Below, piece by piece: positions 10,725 through 25,168 of a stretch of 64,000 nucleotides of DNA; position 1 is the stretch's first letter, and every line of letters starts with the position of its first letter. The notes under the pieces were generated by a model. The model did no database searches, was not told the origin of the DNA, and worked only from the letters and a program-made list of their open reading frames with translations. Origin of the DNA: Procambarus clarkii (Eukaryota; Arthropoda; Malacostraca; Decapoda; Cambaridae); the NCBI RefSeq assembly GCF_040958095.1, contig NC_091227.1, forward strand, positions 21,372,794 to 21,436,793, read 5' to 3'. A program made the translations under genes and the position numbers.

Positions 10725-13700
10725 CTGTAAAAGGGGTGAGTTGTAATACAAATGAAGCTTGCCATTTATTGCGTAGTTCATAGCATATATTAAATGACTG
10801 GTGTCATGATTACGAGGTGATATAGCCTAGGCTGCCTTCAGATGAGTTTTTCCTATGCATTCCCTCCATATTTGAGAATCTGTACTTATTGGGATATAAT
10901 AATTGTGTCGGGGGGACAGGAAGCCAGAGTATATTCATACTCGTTTTGGCTTTTATCGAGATCCCACTGAGGTCGTCATTTGTCGTCAAGACGATGTTCT
11001 TCGAAAGCCACACCTAAAGACAAGGCGGGGGTTGGTGCACACGGTATCACCAAGGCAAGAGTTCGACATTGAAGAAAACTCTGAAGGATAACGAAGATAA
11101 ATAGGAGCCAGAGAGAAGGGGCTCGGTTATTGTCAAGTGTGAGATATCATCGACCAGTGGACAGGAGCTGGAGCTACGCACAGTGACGGTACGACTGTAG
11201 GTACCAGAGGTACGGGCCTGTAGTGTCTCTGAGTGACTTCAACGATCAGTGAGGGACTAGATCAGTGTTCCTGGTGGTCAGAGGCCGTCAGCCGAGTGAG
11301 CGGCTGTGAAGTGATTGGATGAAATACATGTAAGGTTGAGGCTCCAGGATGGTTATGAGGAACCAGCCAACGTGGTACTTTAAAGATTTATAAGAGCGGG
11401 GGCCGAGAGATAGAGCCCCAGGCAAACAGTGTGGGCCGCCAAATCTCTGTGCGTGAGTTTGTAATCCAGGTGTTATAGCCCAAGTCAACGAGGGATGGCA
11501 TAACATGAGTGAAGTGAGAAACTATACAATGAGATTACCAGAATACGAGGGTCCATGAGTGAGGCGGGGCCCAGAGCTGAGTACCAGGGAGGGTGGTGGT
11601 GAAGACACGACCCTGTAGATAAACTGAAGATATAGGAATAGATTGATAAACTTAACTTGCCTGATGGACAGAGGACCCAGGACGGCGTAGCGGACGACAC
11701 AAGATCCTGAGTACAACTGATTTTGAGTCGCAGAGTTGTCGGATGTCACCCGCCATGAGAAATGTAACTATACAAGTTCTAAGTAAAAAGTTATAGTTCA
11801 GTGAATTAGAGTTACCTCGTGTCTGGGTGGGGTATAGATAATATATTCGGACAGGTCTTGAGGAGGCGAATCCGCTGATATCCCACATACAATTAGTTGA
11901 ATGATAAATTACCAGAATCTTAAGTAGCAATAGCCCGGACTACCAACCGGGAGAAATTTAATTCTTTGAATAATATATTACTGCGGTGAATTTGATCATT
12001 TTTATGTATATTATATTAAACGAATGAATGGTGCAGTAAGCACCATTTATATATAGTTAATTACATGATATATTAGTCTTAAGTAGGACGAAAACGAAAT
12101 ATTAAGAGTGGACTAGGCTTTTTTTTAACGACACACCAATATGGCTGGAACCCAGCAAAACTCGATTAGCTTAAATCTGATGGAGATAAGAAACGGCTGA
12201 TGTTGAATTTCGACTACCACATAATGGACTTGATTAACTGACTTCAGAGCCACAAGGGCACTACGAGAGTCAACTACAACAACACAGGAAAGTTAACAGC
12301 GAGAAAGCAGTTGACAAAGAGCATACAAAATTGCATAAAGTTCTGCCGTGATATGCCGCTAGTCTCCGGGGGCAGGCGACACATATAGGTGTGGTCAGGA
12401 TATACAACATGGTAGCCTACACCGTCGGTAGACTTAGACCCATCTGTGAAGATGGCAATGGAGCAGGAGTGTGCAGGGAAAAGGTATTTCAGAACTGCAG
12501 GAGGGGTAGAAGCCTTTGCTATGTGGAATCATGGTTTTACAAAACTTTTGAAGTGGGACTCTCCATGGGGGCAAGGATGGAACGACACCAGGAGTAGGAT
12601 CCTTTATCCTTACACTCGCTGATATATGAGTTACATGTAAATGTGTTATTTGTGCTCCTTTGTACATGGAAATGAATGTTCTAAGAACTAACATTTACTT
12701 GGAGGAGAGTTGTGAGAACTAATTAATATCAACATGGAAGAGTGTTGTCTGGACTGACATCAACATGGAGGAGTGTTGTCAGGACTGACATCAACATGGA
12801 GAAGTGTTGACAGAACTGACATCAACATGGAGGAGTGTTGCGAGAACTGACATCAACATGGACAAGGGTTGTGAGAACTCACTGACATCATCCTCGAGGA
12901 GAGTTGAGAGACCTAACTGACATCAACAGGGAGAAAAATTTGTAGATCTAACATCAACATGAAGGAGAGTTGAGAGATCCGACATCAACATGGACGATCA
13001 ACACGATCACACACACATCAGAGTACATCCACATCATCAGAGTACATCCACACACACACACGCACACATCAGCGTTCAACTACATACACACACATCAGAG
13101 AACATCCACACACATCAAAGTACTCACAGCATTTTTCTTTTCCTTTGATGCATCCTGTGCCTTTGACCTTTGTGCACTGGGTTCTCTTAGCCACACAGGC
13201 TCCCCCAAGACTGGCGCACGTCCTCTTCGCTACCGCTCTACCCTCAGCTGCCCAAACGGATTTAAATTTCTTCTTGAATTTCTTTTTGGGCTCCTTCTTC
13301 TTCATTATCTTATTGTATTTCTTTCCATTGTTCCTTTTGCTATAGGTTTTGTTTTTCTTCACTTCACTGCTATCTGTAAAAATATACGAGGGATATTATT
13401 ATTTGTCTTGTTGTAATAATATCAATTTTGTTCGAACCACAACGCTATAGATGCTTCACCAACGTATTACAAATACGTTGTAGTACGTCAGACAACAAAT
13501 AATCGCCAACAGAACCTAAACACCTAACCTAACCTATACCTATATATATGCACAATATGCTAATATATTATAATAATTTATATTTGAGAACATTCCCGTT
13601 TTGAATGAACAGCATGTACAAATTTATGAATGCGTCTATGGGGTCGACCGCTGGATGTAATGGACTTGAGTCGAGGACGGGTTGCCATTAGATTTTCTTG

Positions 13701-15295
13701 TCCTTTTACAATCCAGTTTCAGTAGCCCGTTACGAATATTCAAGAGAAACTCAGATGTGGATGTTAACTTAATGCCTTACCTTGTGGTGGAGTGTTGATG
13801 CAGCAGACTTCATTTTGCCTCTGGCAGCCAAGTTTAGAAATTGTAACTTCACATTTTTTGGCGGGAACACATCTCCCGCCAGCCTCCTCGCAGTAACTCT
13901 TGCCGCCCTGTACAGACAATCAATTGTAGTCCTTATCCTTAATAATTATATATTTGTCTCCACTCTTTTCCCATCATAGCTATGCAATAACGTATGTCAT
14001 TTATGAAATAGCTGAGCACATGTGTTTACAGTCGGCAGTCTCTGTATCTAGACACAACATCGACTACCATCTAAAAGTAATAGTATCCATAGTTACTACG
14101 AATGTAAGTACAAAATATGGACTGTTGTGCCCACATAAGTAAATGTTTTGCACTATTAACTGTGTAGAGGCCACGAGAAAGAAGGCAACGGCAAACTCAC
14201 TTTTACGGAGCCTAGCGTAGTATATATTTATAATAAATCGCGTCTAGGATTCCGTATGTTAGGATTGTTTAGTTAGGACTAAGACATGTTATGTTTGTTT
14301 CACTTTTTGTTATGTCCTTTAGAATTCCAATAGTACAAAATATAAACTTTTCAGATACAACATTTTATACACTTGCGTACAAGGTCCGAGCCCATGAGGG
14401 ATGTTGTATGTTAGAGGTGGCTTGCGGATCACTCAAGCTCATGCACATCTTCATACACACTTCCAGGGCGTCACATGACAAAGATGACTAAGAAGACGGG
14501 GGCACTAACGAACGTAGTGCTCATTCCTGAAGCCTCACGTAAGTAACTACATTCAGGTAATTGCACACACACAGTTTCATAATAAGCCGAATTCCCTTAT
14601 TAATATAGTTTTTCGATTATTTGTTCTTATGCATTTAGTTTAACCCAACAAAGGATACGCATTTTGTATATTTTGAGCGAAAACTAACCTAGCAACCTCA
14701 TCTAGCCTAATGGGGTCGTATTGGTTTATGAGGATATTTGGACTATGGGGTCGAATTAGACTATGGAGTAACTTTGGTTATGTGACAACATGGACTATAG
14801 GGTCGACCTGCATAATGGGGTCCCTTTGGACAATAAGACCGTCATGGACTTGAGTCCGTGGCGAGCCTGGACCATGTGAACGCAATGGACTATCGGAGCT
14901 ATGGGGTCGCCATAGACCATCTGTACTGAGGGATATTAGCCATGCAACCACCATTAAAAACACGTATTCCCAAAGTGAGATTACACCCCACATTTTCTGC
15001 ATGACTTTTAAATGCAATAAATGAGAAATTTATTTAATTTTGGAATAATTAATTTGGAATTCGTGGGTCCTCTGGTTGATTAGGTTAGGGCACTTTAGTA
15101 CAACAGGCTCTTGACGTTGGGAATGCTGGCGAGAAAGAGCTGCAACAAGTCTGTGAACAAGCCGACCGTATTCCAGTAAGGTATCCTGGTGGATCAACAA
15201 GTATGAGTACCAACCTGAACTTGTGAGGGCAGCACCAGCAGCAGCAGCAGCACCGCCGGCAGCAGCAGCATCACGGCTCTCACTGCCGCCGTCAT
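9730..15295 (-). CDS. Gene A: secreted double six-Cys (defensin-like) collagen protein, 4 exons, 482 aa
   Basis: Exons (minus): 15295-15215, 13907-13781, 13373-13128, 10724-9730. They join in frame (phases 0, 1, 1) with GT-AG boundaries at every intron (donors GTTGGT, GTAAGG, GTGAGT). Residues 1-27 are a Leu-rich signal peptide with Arg at 6 and cleavage probable near SQVQ/GG. D1 is 28-69, the Lys-rich linker 70-121, D2 122-152 and the collagen stalk about 161-482. The ATG is the first in its exon and lies about 45 bp below a TATA-like box. An AATAAA at 9581-9576 (minus) could be the polyadenylation signal. This is the most diverged of four minus-strand paralogues. The spacing of the modules is beta-defensin-like, so the likely product is a secreted, trimerising haemolymph or haemocyte-granule protein. 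Function is inference. Clip-like folds also end in Cys-Cys, but these modules are too short for a clip domain. Confidence 0.85.
10725..13127 (-). other. Intron 3 of gene A
   Basis: It holds a degenerate minisatellite of about 30 bp (gacatcaacatggaggagtg) at 12716-12990 with nine or so units. A CA-rich region with catcagagtacatccacac repeats follows and ends beside the exon 3 donor. The remainder is unrecognised. Confidence 0.7.
12716..12990. repeat. 30-bp minisatellite in intron 3 of gene A
   Basis: Units of the form tcaacatggaggagtgttgt differ by small substitutions and length changes. Confidence 0.75.
13128..13373 (-). CDS. Gene A exon 3: basic linker plus D2 six-Cys module
   Basis: Residues 70-151. 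The linker has about 18 Lys and 3 Arg in 52 residues. D2 cysteines are at 122, 129, 136, 144, 151 and 152 (C-x6-C-x6-C-x7-C-x6-CC), with a Gly-Gly pair before the second Cys. The module is strongly cationic (about +6 between its first and last Cys). The last Cys codon is split T/GT by intron 3. Compared with the other three paralogues the sequence is highly diverged, but spacing and phase are the same. Confidence 0.85.
13781..13907 (-). CDS. Gene A exon 2: D1 six-Cys module
   Basis: 127 bp encoding residues 28-69, starting GGKSYC. Cysteines are at 33, 40, 46, 55, 62 and 63 (C-x6-C-x5-C-x8-C-x6-CC). It begins in phase 0 directly after the signal exon and ends in phase 1. Net charge is about +2, unlike the acidic D1 of B, C and D. 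The core CVPAK after the second Cys is shared by all four genes. Confidence 0.87.
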
Positions 15296-15334
15296 TATGT
15301 ATCAGGAGTGAAGTGTGCAGTGCTTTACACCTAC

Positions 15335-15372
15335 CTTTAATAAGTACTGCAGAACGTGAAGTGCACATGCGC
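15335..15372 (-). promoter_or_regulatory. Gene A proximal promoter: TATA-like box and CATGCGC motif
   Basis: On the minus strand CTTATTAAAG lies 40-49 bp before the ATG. The plus-strand string catgcgc at 15366-15372 lies 71 bp before it. The same heptamer is 70 and 74 bp before the ATG in genes B and C. The CAGGTGTTTC motif of B, C and D is not seen here. The sequence is plausible, but promoter activity is inferred from position. Confidence 0.45.
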
Positions 15373-15429
15373 AGTACTGAGCTGCACATGTCCTGGGGAC
15401 GTGGCAGGGTACGTAACCTACACGGTTGC

Positions 15430-16480
15430 TGAACTTACCTGCTGGCTCTAGAGTACTTCCTTACTGAGGGGTAAGGAAGAGTGGTCAGGGGAAAGGGAAG
15501 ATTTCTGAATGAGAGACCATGGGAGGAGCAGGAAAGAGATAGAAAGGAGGAAAGTGTTAGAAAGTAGAGTAGAAGAGTTGAAAGTAAGTAGAAAAGTGAA
15601 AGTGCTGCCGCCATCCATTCAAGTTACTTATTTATAAGTCAAGGAATGGAACTTGTCTCCACAAACAATATTATCTGAGGTTATTATGTAAACACTGTAC
15701 GAATATAACTCACATAACCAAGAATCTTTAAGTCATAATCCTAAGCCAGTAAACTTCAGAGTGCTCTCCCCTCTAGCGTTCACTATCTCAGATCTAAGGA
15801 TCAGAATTAAAGACAATTTAAAAGGTAAGTTAATCAATTATATATTTACTGTTATATCTTCACTCATATGGGTATCATAATTCAACCATATCATTTGATA
15901 TTCAAATGTCAACATGAACCCGAGAAAGAACACAATTTGAGTCACCACACAAGAAATTGAGAGCAACTATGGGTGACTGCCCCAGAAAATCACACAACAG
16001 ATAACTTGAAAACAATTTGTCACCTCACAAGGTCACTCACCAGAGTCTCTGAGTTGATACGGCTGACAGGCCGAGTCCCCAAGACTCTGGGAGGTCAGTC
16101 TGGCTGCTGGAACCTCTCTCGACAGGCGATCTATCTATCGCTGTCCTACTCAATGTCTCAAAGGTACAGTTCCACGGGCATTTAAGGGGGGAACCGGGAG
16201 CTAAGCTCCGCCTACCAGAAGATAGCCTCTGGCTGTCTTCCTACCGCACCTATACAGCGCCTTGTTTGGTGGGAACACCTCAGCCACCCGTCAGCAATTA
16301 TCAGAAGAGCAGAGACCGAGGTCATCTGATACGACCTGACCTCTACTCACCGTGTGAACATTAAGTCTCGAAAGGTGTGACTTTTTAATTGCTAAGGACC
16401 GACAACCTGGCGCCACCGGTATCCTGCGTGAATTGACTCTCTTTTATTTAAAATATTAATCAAAAGCCATTTATGGTGTT
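15430..16480. other. Region 5' of gene A, no gene recognised
   Basis: A purine-rich patch lies at 15460-15600. The rest is unrecognised. Confidence 0.4.
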
Positions 16481-16489
16481 ACACATCGG

Positions 16490-16690
16490 TACCCATTTGT
16501 TTCCATAGCATCTGAGAAAACCGGGCCGCTGGGGCAAGGGTACCAGGAGCTTTCTAAAAAAAAACTTGGGTTCTAGGCTCATTGACACTACCAGAGGCTC
16601 AAGAGCGACTAGTATCCTGTTTCGGCTTCTCAATATGGTAATACAAACGGGAAACGCCTCTGTCCTCGGTTCCTGCCTGATGTCTGTTGT
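16490..16690 (+). pseudogene. Fragment of an RLE-type LINE C-terminus
   Basis: Broken frames read KLGSRLIDTT and then IQTGNA.VLGSC. This matches the last ~60 residues of the better copy at 53140-53372 ([20 protein letters not shown], then [13 protein letters not shown]). Confidence 0.65.
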
Positions 16691-16934
16691 CTTGTCTTAA
16701 TGATTGTGCTGTCATTTACTTGTTTTCTTCATGTGTTTTGTCGTGTTGTTCGTTGTCTTGTGGTTTCGTGTCGTCTCCTTTGTTGTGTTCTTGTGTCACG
16801 TTGTCACACAGACTGGAAGTCAACTGTTGACTGGGCGACTGCGAAGGCGTTATCTCCAGTTGACTGTAACACAAAGCTTTCCTGGTGGCCACCTCCACAA
16901 CCACCAAGGTGATAGACGAGCATCTTGTTCCTTG

Positions 16935-17270
16935 ATTAATTGATGAAGATTAAGCCACCCTAAAGGTGGCATGGGCATGAATACCCCGTAACTTGTCCCT
17001 TCCTCGAGTCTGGATAAGTACTGGAACGTACTTAGACTTCTGGATAGGTACTGGAACCGGTTTGGCTGTTCATCAGTATATTTTCCCCAGAACACGATCC
17101 GATAATAGGTTTACATCCAGATTTCCAGTTACTGCTGGTTACACAGGGGCGACGAAAGATAAAACGCTGCGCAGTCGTCCTAGAGCCTCGACCCTGGCTT
17201 TAAACCAAGCTTGTTTTTCCTTGTGATCAGGTGACTGTTTTAATCACTACACCACAAAAACAGTCTTTGA
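16935..17270 (-). mobile_element. SINE relic
   Basis: Tail block gatgaagattaagccaccc, then ggtggcatgggcatgaata, is shared with the SINE at 27665-27925. The far end, read on the minus strand, has a tRNA-like A-box (TGTGGTGTAGTGATTAAAAC). The middle is diverged. Confidence 0.5.
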
Positions 17271-17785
17271 AGCTTTGAGCTCTCCCTAGGAAATTGCCTG
17301 TGGCTAATATATGCGTTACTAATAGTAAATTAGGACTCTGAACAAACACTTTATTAAAACATTATAAAAGCCGTGAAGATAACTATCAATACCAGAGGTG
17401 ATTTAGGAACATAAATGGTGAATTTTTGCCAAACGTTACGTGAAGGTATAGCGCTTGGTTATGGTAGAAGAGATGTAGAAACTGCCACTGTGGCACAGGT
17501 CTAAAATTATCTATGACCTAGGCTACCAAGAGGAAATTAGCTAGCGCAGGTGAGATATCTTTGTTGGCAACATATTGGTGTTTGTTGTTGGTGTGAAAGT
17601 CATATGTGGACGTGAACTCATCCCATGGGATTTATTATGCGTTGGTGAAATTATATATATCTATGCAGAGACAAGTCATATATCACTTGCCAAACGCGAG
17701 TTTCCGATTAGGTCAATATCCGAGGCTAGTGTTGATCACACTTGCGACTCGTTAATCAAACATGTGTTGTTATTTACGTGTCAAA

Positions 17786-18594
<809 letters not shown>

Positions 18595-18627
18595 TCGGCC
18601 CAGAAGCCAAGTAGGCCCACTTCTGGG

Positions 18628-18790
18628 CCTGTACAGGCCCAGAAGTGGCCCGGGTACAGGCCCAGAAAGGGCCCGGTTACAGGCCCTGAAGGGGCCCGGG
18701 TACAGGCCCAGAAAGGGCCCGGGTACAGGCCCAGAAAGGGCCCGGGTACAGGCCCAGAAGGGGCCCGGGTACAGGCCCAGAAGGGGCCCA
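18628..18790. repeat. 23-bp GC-rich minisatellite
   Basis: About seven units of gggtacaggcccagaaaggg plus ccc, palindrome-rich (GGGCCC, CCCGGG). The 23-bp period shifts frame each unit, so its ORFs are artefacts. Confidence 0.8.
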
Positions 18791-19446
18791 GGTAGCCACT
18801 AGTACGCGCAGCGTTTCGGGCAGTTACGGGTATCATCTGAGTGTTGAAAGAATGCAAAATCAGGTAAATTGAAAGAGTGTTTACACCTCAGAACACAGCT
18901 AGATGACTGGAAAGGATATTCTCTCAGCGACAGAAAACAATGTTTCTCTGAATGACTTTTAGTCTCCCTCACTGCTGATCAATACTGGCGAGTAACTGGG
19001 TAATATTCTCGGTCCGTTCCTCATGGTTCATGTACATTATTGATTTACCAAAGTGTGCCACTTTAAGCTAATAAAATACTATTTACTGGTGACACATCCT
19101 TTATTTTCTTACCTGCTAACTCAGACATCTTAGACTTGAACGATACAGTAAATACTGATCTCAGAAAGTCCACATGAGTCAGATGACTCATAGACTTTCT
19201 CACTACATTAACATGAGATTCTTCATATTATATTGACGAAAAATTTACTAGCTAAACAGATCTAAGAATAGACAATGCCCAAATTGAGAGCAGAAGAGAA
19301 GAGAAGTTCCTACGCATGCACAGAGGAGGGAGGGAGGTGGGGGGGAGGGGAAGGAGGGAGAGGTGAGGTTGGGAGGTGGAGGAAGATAAATGATTTATAA
19401 ATTTTATTAACATTATGAAGAACATTGTCAAATATCCTCGAAAATA

Positions 19447-19760
19447 TTAAACGTTAGGGAGGACATTAATGTTACACAACATTTGGGAGGATATTGGCAA
19501 ATGTCCTAACATTTGTCCTGATGATTTTATCGACCATTTTTGGAGTTCATGTAAATCTCTCTGTAAAGCTTCAATATAATATTCACTTCGCACTTTACCA
19601 TACATCTTAGTGTTATCTACAAATTTGGTGATGTGGTTTGCAATATTGTCATTTATGTCATTGATGTACACGATAAAAATGATTGGTTCCAAAATGGACC
19701 GTTGTGGTACCCCATTTACCACATTTGTCCAATCAGATTCATCTCCTCTTACGACGATTC
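19447..19760 (-). pseudogene. LINE reverse-transcriptase relic
   Basis: NGVPQRSILEPIIFIVYIND, then KFVDNTKMY and LQRDLHELQKW, match the core palm region of LINE reverse transcriptases. The catalytic FADDT motif is changed to FVDNT, so it is inactive. Confidence 0.7.
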
Positions 19761-19969
19761 TTTGCGTTCTTTGTTTTAACTATTGTTCTGTCCATTCTAC
19801 TGCTTTAATATTTAGCATTAGGAGAAGGGCGTGTAAATGCACGTAACTTTCTTGCCAGCTTTTCAAGTGGTTCCTTATTAAAAGCTAAAGAGAGGTTCAT
19901 GTATTACATATAAATTCATGAATCATCTATATGTTTCCTAGTGTATTGATACCTAATGTCTCTGTTCAT

Positions 19970-20100
19970 TTAATAGGTACCCGGGAGTTAGTCAACTGTT
20001 TAGGAATTGCATCCTGGGGAGGGTCAGTAGTTCCATCTTGGGGGGGGGGGGGACCTCGCTATATGCCTATATTCACAGGCTGTCTGTCCCCGACAAAAAT
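19970..20100 (+). mobile_element. SINE body fragment
   Basis: gcatcctggggagggtcagta matches the SINE at 5703, followed by a G run and a short ATT-rich tail. Confidence 0.55.
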
Positions 20101-20841
20101 AATTATTATTATAAATTAAATTACTGTTTTCCGGGCTTGCTTTCTTGCTTCGAAGATACTTAACTTACTATACTTATATTAATATTAATATTTATGAATT
20201 TATGGGGAATACTAGTTTAAAATATATTTAGAAAACTTCATGAAGAAAACTGTCGGAATCTTCTTCTCTACTTTATTATTTAATTATTAACTTCAGCTGT
20301 CTACCACTATTTTCTCGTTTTCTCTCACAAATCCTTTGTAAGAAAACTATGAAACTTCGAGGTAGACTTTAAACAAATAAATTCGCGTTGCTAATCGAGG
20401 ATTTGATTTTACCTAAATTTACCTGAGAGCCACCATCTCAGTTGTGGCCTCGATTAGAACAGGAAGCCGGCGGCTTGTCAAAATATCCTCACATTTGTCC
20501 TGATGATTTTGTTGAGCTGGATCTTTAACTGCAGCAATGTTTTGGCATTTACGGCATCGGCGGGTAGGCAGTTCCATGGGTTATAACCCAAGGTGAAAAA
20601 GCATCTCCTGTTTTTTTCTGTCGTATATTGTGGCTTGTTGAGCTTGAAGGCTTTGCCCCTTGTATGTAAATGCCGTAAACGCCAAAACATTGTTGAATTT
20701 CAAAATTCAGCTCGATAAAATCATCAGAGCAAATGGTGGTGACCTTTAATTAACAATCCACTGGCTTCCTGTTCACGTCGAGGTTATTAGAGAGAAATAG
20801 TGGCCCTTCAGGTAAATATTTAGGTTAGGCATATTTTTAGG

Positions 20842-21030
20842 TGCCCCCAAGGTAGAGCTACTGACCCTCCCCAGGGTGAAACACCTCAACAATAGACATC
20901 TCCCGGGAATTTATTTACTGCTAGGTGAACAGAAACATTAGGTGAAAGGGCACGTGCCCAACCATTTCTGTCTCCACCCCCAGGATTCGAACCCAGGATT
21001 CCCGATTGTGAGTCGAGAAATGAACCCAAT
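20842..21030 (-). mobile_element. tRNA-derived SINE
   Basis: Read on the minus strand it has a B-box GGTTCGAATCCTGGG and the same body as the element at 5703. A further decayed piece follows at 21130-21230. Confidence 0.6.
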
Positions 21031-21479
21031 TGTAGTGTCTTATGGTTTCCCATAGTCGGTTACAGCCTACAGGAAGCCTGTTAGGCTTTTTGAAGCCTCC
21101 CTAGGCCAACTTGTGACCTTTCCCAAGATGCAACCCCACACAGTCTCCTAACTCCCGGGGACCGATTTAATACTAGGTGAAGAGAGGCATCAGGTGCCTC
21201 TCATTCCCTGCATCAACAGCCAGAGCTCTCAGACCTAACAAGTGGCGCACGTTAACTCAGATTCTCCGAAATACATCATTTGTCTCTACCACTGAACGTG
21301 ACAGTTAGTGTCGTTATCACTTTGATCATTCGTTATCACCCCCTATCCTCTCTTTCTTCTCATATTCATATTTTTATTAAGTATTCAATTGACTACTCTA
21401 TGTGTTGTTAATCATTTTGGTTGTTACTTGTTCAGTTAACATTGGACAGTGGGTATTATAGAGGCTTAGATTCTTCGGA

Positions 21480-21980
21480 AGCAATATTTGCACACATATG
21501 GTGATGGTAGCCACCATACCTATCATCGTCTTCACCATCATCATCATCATCCTCATCACTGTCATCATCAAGATCATCATCATCACCGTCATCCCCTTCA
21601 CTACCAACATCAGGTACAGATAAGACTTCCGCTGAGATTTAACGGTGAAATAGTTGTTAATCGTATCATAATCTTACTTAAGACAGCATTCAACTCATAA
21701 ATAATTATCTACCGCCTAAGTAAGACAGAATTGACTAACAATTAGCAGGCCAGTCAGAGGCTTATGGCTCGCGCAGGAATATCCCTTCAAACAAAAAAAA
21801 AATCCCGTCATGATCATCACCGCAATAATCATCACCATCATAACAATTTTCGTCATTGCCACCATTGTGATCACCATCACCATAATCGTCTTCAACGTCA
21901 TCACCAACATTACCATCGTCACCACCACCTTCACTTCACTATTATCATTATCATCCTTGTCACCATCCCCTGTTACTGGT
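21480..21980. repeat. Imperfect (CAT/ATC)n patches around a LINE 3' tail
   Basis: Trinucleotide-rich patches lie at 21525-21600 and 21805-21965. Between them, 21745-21795 (aggccagtcagaggcttatg ... gcgcaggaatatccc then poly-A) matches the 3' tail of the LINE at 25169-26223. Confidence 0.65.
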
Positions 21981-22169
21981 AATATCGACTTAACACTCCA
22001 TCTTCCTGCTTTCAAAAGTCATACTTCCACCTTTATAAACATGTCAGTTGGCCCAAAGTAACTTTTAATTAAAACTAGATATCGATAGGATGTATGTATA
22101 CTGTGTAATATTTATATTACTGAATTTCGAGAGATAGCCTATTCTGTATGATTTCGAATGTGTGTTTGT

Positions 22170-22236
22170 TTTATTATTATTTTCTACCACAGACGTGGCC
22201 ACACATTTACAATGCTAACCAGCATATATTGAACAA
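22170..22236 (+). repeat. Dispersed repeat R1 (copy 2, partial)
   Basis: ctaccacagacgtggccacac, then aatgctaaccagcatatatt. Confidence 0.6.
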
Positions 22237-22239
22237 TCT

Positions 22240-23385
22240 AACAGTTTCTTACTAGAGTTGATTTACACACTACGTACGCACCGAAGGAATACTGTAGGAG
22301 GCTATTAAGGTTGTTAACCTACACCTGAAGCATTGGCCTCTGTCTCCGGGAGAGTGTGCAACACCGGACAATATGGCAAGTTCCGAACTCATTGCAATGT
22401 TGACGTTTCACTCTGTGAAACATTACATAGTAAGTTACTGGTATGGCCACACAGTCTTTTTAAAAATACGGTGGTTACAAAAAAAGCCCCATTTGTATTC
22501 AGATGTAAGTTTAAAGCGTGTCACTGGGCGGAGTGAGAAGTACCTCCAGTATATTATAGGTTTGAAGGTGCTTGGCGGTTCTATACGACTATACTGAAAA
22601 CTGAAGAACCTACAAGAGGCTGCTCACCAGGCCTTGAGACGAGCGTCCTGAGGATCTATCTTAATCCCTGCGCTCTTAGACCAACCATGAGTGTGAGGGG
22701 GGGGTGCTTCTGGGTATATCCTCTGGTCTTCTTGGCTGTATTGTAAGGGGGTTCATGACACCACCGTCATGAACCCCATCATCTTCACCTTCATCATTAT
22801 ATTACCATCACTGTCATCATCATCACCATCATTCGCCATCGCGCTGGAGAATAGAACTCTTGTACCTCACCAGAGTGGATGTGCGAAATCCTGATTTGGT
22901 GTCAGTAGATGCCTCAGGAACCCCTAGAGGATTCAGCTGAATCCCAGGTTATATTAATTTTGAGCATATCAATTCGGTGGTTTAGGGCGTGTGCTCGGAA
23001 GTACCCATTGTGTAGGTTCAAATCCTCCTCATGTTTCTTACTGACGCTTCATGTTAATGTGATTTCTTTGTGCATCACCATTATTATTAACACATCCATC
23101 ATTAATGTCACCATCTTCATCGCCACTGTCACCACCACTACCATAATTCGAAAATTAGGTAGTGGTGGTGACCTTCACCTACCACCAGCATCCTCACCAC
23201 CATCGTCACCATCATCAGCACCATTGGGTGTGGAGGACGACGTCAGCACGGCGCTACAGGTGTGGAAAAACAATAACGCCATATCAGCCCTAGATAGTCC
23301 CCACACCTGCCGTACCTACCCCGCACATTACTGTCCCGGGTGATGTCTGCTTCGCAGCTCTATCATTCTTTTTCTATCGTTTCAC
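22240..23385. other. Unrecognised stretch with CAT-rich patches
   Basis: Imperfect atcatcaccatc patches lie at 22780-22840 and 23080-23230. Near 22907-22955 there is a block (ccctagaggattcagctgaa) also found at 3070. No gene was found. Confidence 0.45.
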
Positions 23386-23386
23386 A

Positions 23387-23523
<137 letters not shown>

Positions 23524-25168
23524 CTGTAATACCTGTACACAGAATGTACTACATCTGTCTGTATTACTTGTACACAGAATGTACTACATCTGTCTGTATT
23601 ACCTGTACGCAGAGTGTATTACACCCTTACTGCAGCTGTTTGTAAAACATGTACACATCTTTGTAATGGCCGAGACAGCTGACAAGTACTAAAATGTAGG
23701 CTCTATCGATCTATTTAATGTGAAACAATATAACCTCTATCGACTATAATAATCTGAAATAATCTAGGCTCTATCAACTATAATCATTTTAAACAAGGGC
23801 TCTTAAAAACTGAGTGATTATCTAGCCATATGGAAACAGTGATGCCAGATTGGGCTACAAGTAGCGAATTGGGCTACTTTTGAGAGCCCCGTGCTCCCAA
23901 ATTTTTAATTTCGCTACTTGCTACTTTTTGAGCTAATTTAAAAGCAAGATGTGCTAATTTGGGCTATTAATGTTAAGAATGTACGACTGCGAGTTACATG
24001 AAAGTAACTAAGCTATAAATAATTGTAATTAATAATAATTGTAAATATTAATTAATACTAAATAATATTATTTAATAAATTAGTCCCAATTCAATGCAGA
24101 GTTTTCTTCCAAGCACATAAACTTGTAAATATAAATACAAGATAATAGATAGATCGATAAATAAATAGACAATTTTCAAATATTGCACCAAGTAATGGCG
24201 AGAGGAAAAAAAACTAGACAGTATACATTACATTTGAAATTAATAATGGATGAATGGTAATAAATTGGTGTATGTTTGTAAGTATACCAGACAAAGTCCA
24301 ATGGTAGAATTTAGCCATTTTGTGTAAAAAATTTATATCTCATATTATTAATTATGACAGTAATCGAAAAAAGTCATAGTTTGTATATACAAGAGATGAA
24401 ACAGAGAGCCATGAGCTAGATCGATGTGCTGAGTCCATAAGGAGGTCGAGCTTTCAGAAATACCTTCCTGTGATTGGCTGTTGCGGGGAATACCAATACT
24501 CTTTTATGAATAAAATTTAAACTAAGAAATAGGTCCTTGTGCACAACAACAAGGTTGTTGTGAAAAAGAACAACAATTTCTGTTTTGCACCTGACAGAAA
24601 TCTCCATCTAACTGAATAATTTACTCGAATAAGAGGGCAGAGCAGTGTATCATTATTAGTGTTAAGGCAACCCCCAATAATAACGTCACAAGGTAGGTAG
24701 CCATGCAGCCCATTTTTATATAACATCTGTTATATCCTGCAATATTTAATTATCACTTTATTAACACTTTAAACAATTAACACTTCACTTTTTTGGGTAA
24801 ATTAAAGTTGAAGCAGAATGTCATAAGCAAGGATGGTGAGCTGAATAAAGATGATTTATTAAGTGGATGGAGCCTTTAGCTGATTCCTTCCTGTGATTGG
24901 CTGTTGTGTGAATGTCAACAAAGAGTTTCTACCAATGATATGCCATTTATTATGCACCCCATACCATCTGTGGGCGGAGCTTGGAACCTCCTACCCGAGC
25001 ACAACGACCCGCCTTATGGGTTGCTGTTTGGCTATTTATAGTGCGTTGGAAAAAAAAGAGATGGCGCTAGTTGCATTTTGTGGGGTAATTTGTTATAAGT
25101 GTAATTTGATGACAACAGATGGCGTAAGCTGTATCTTATGGCTACTATTGACCTGCCAGTTGATAGTG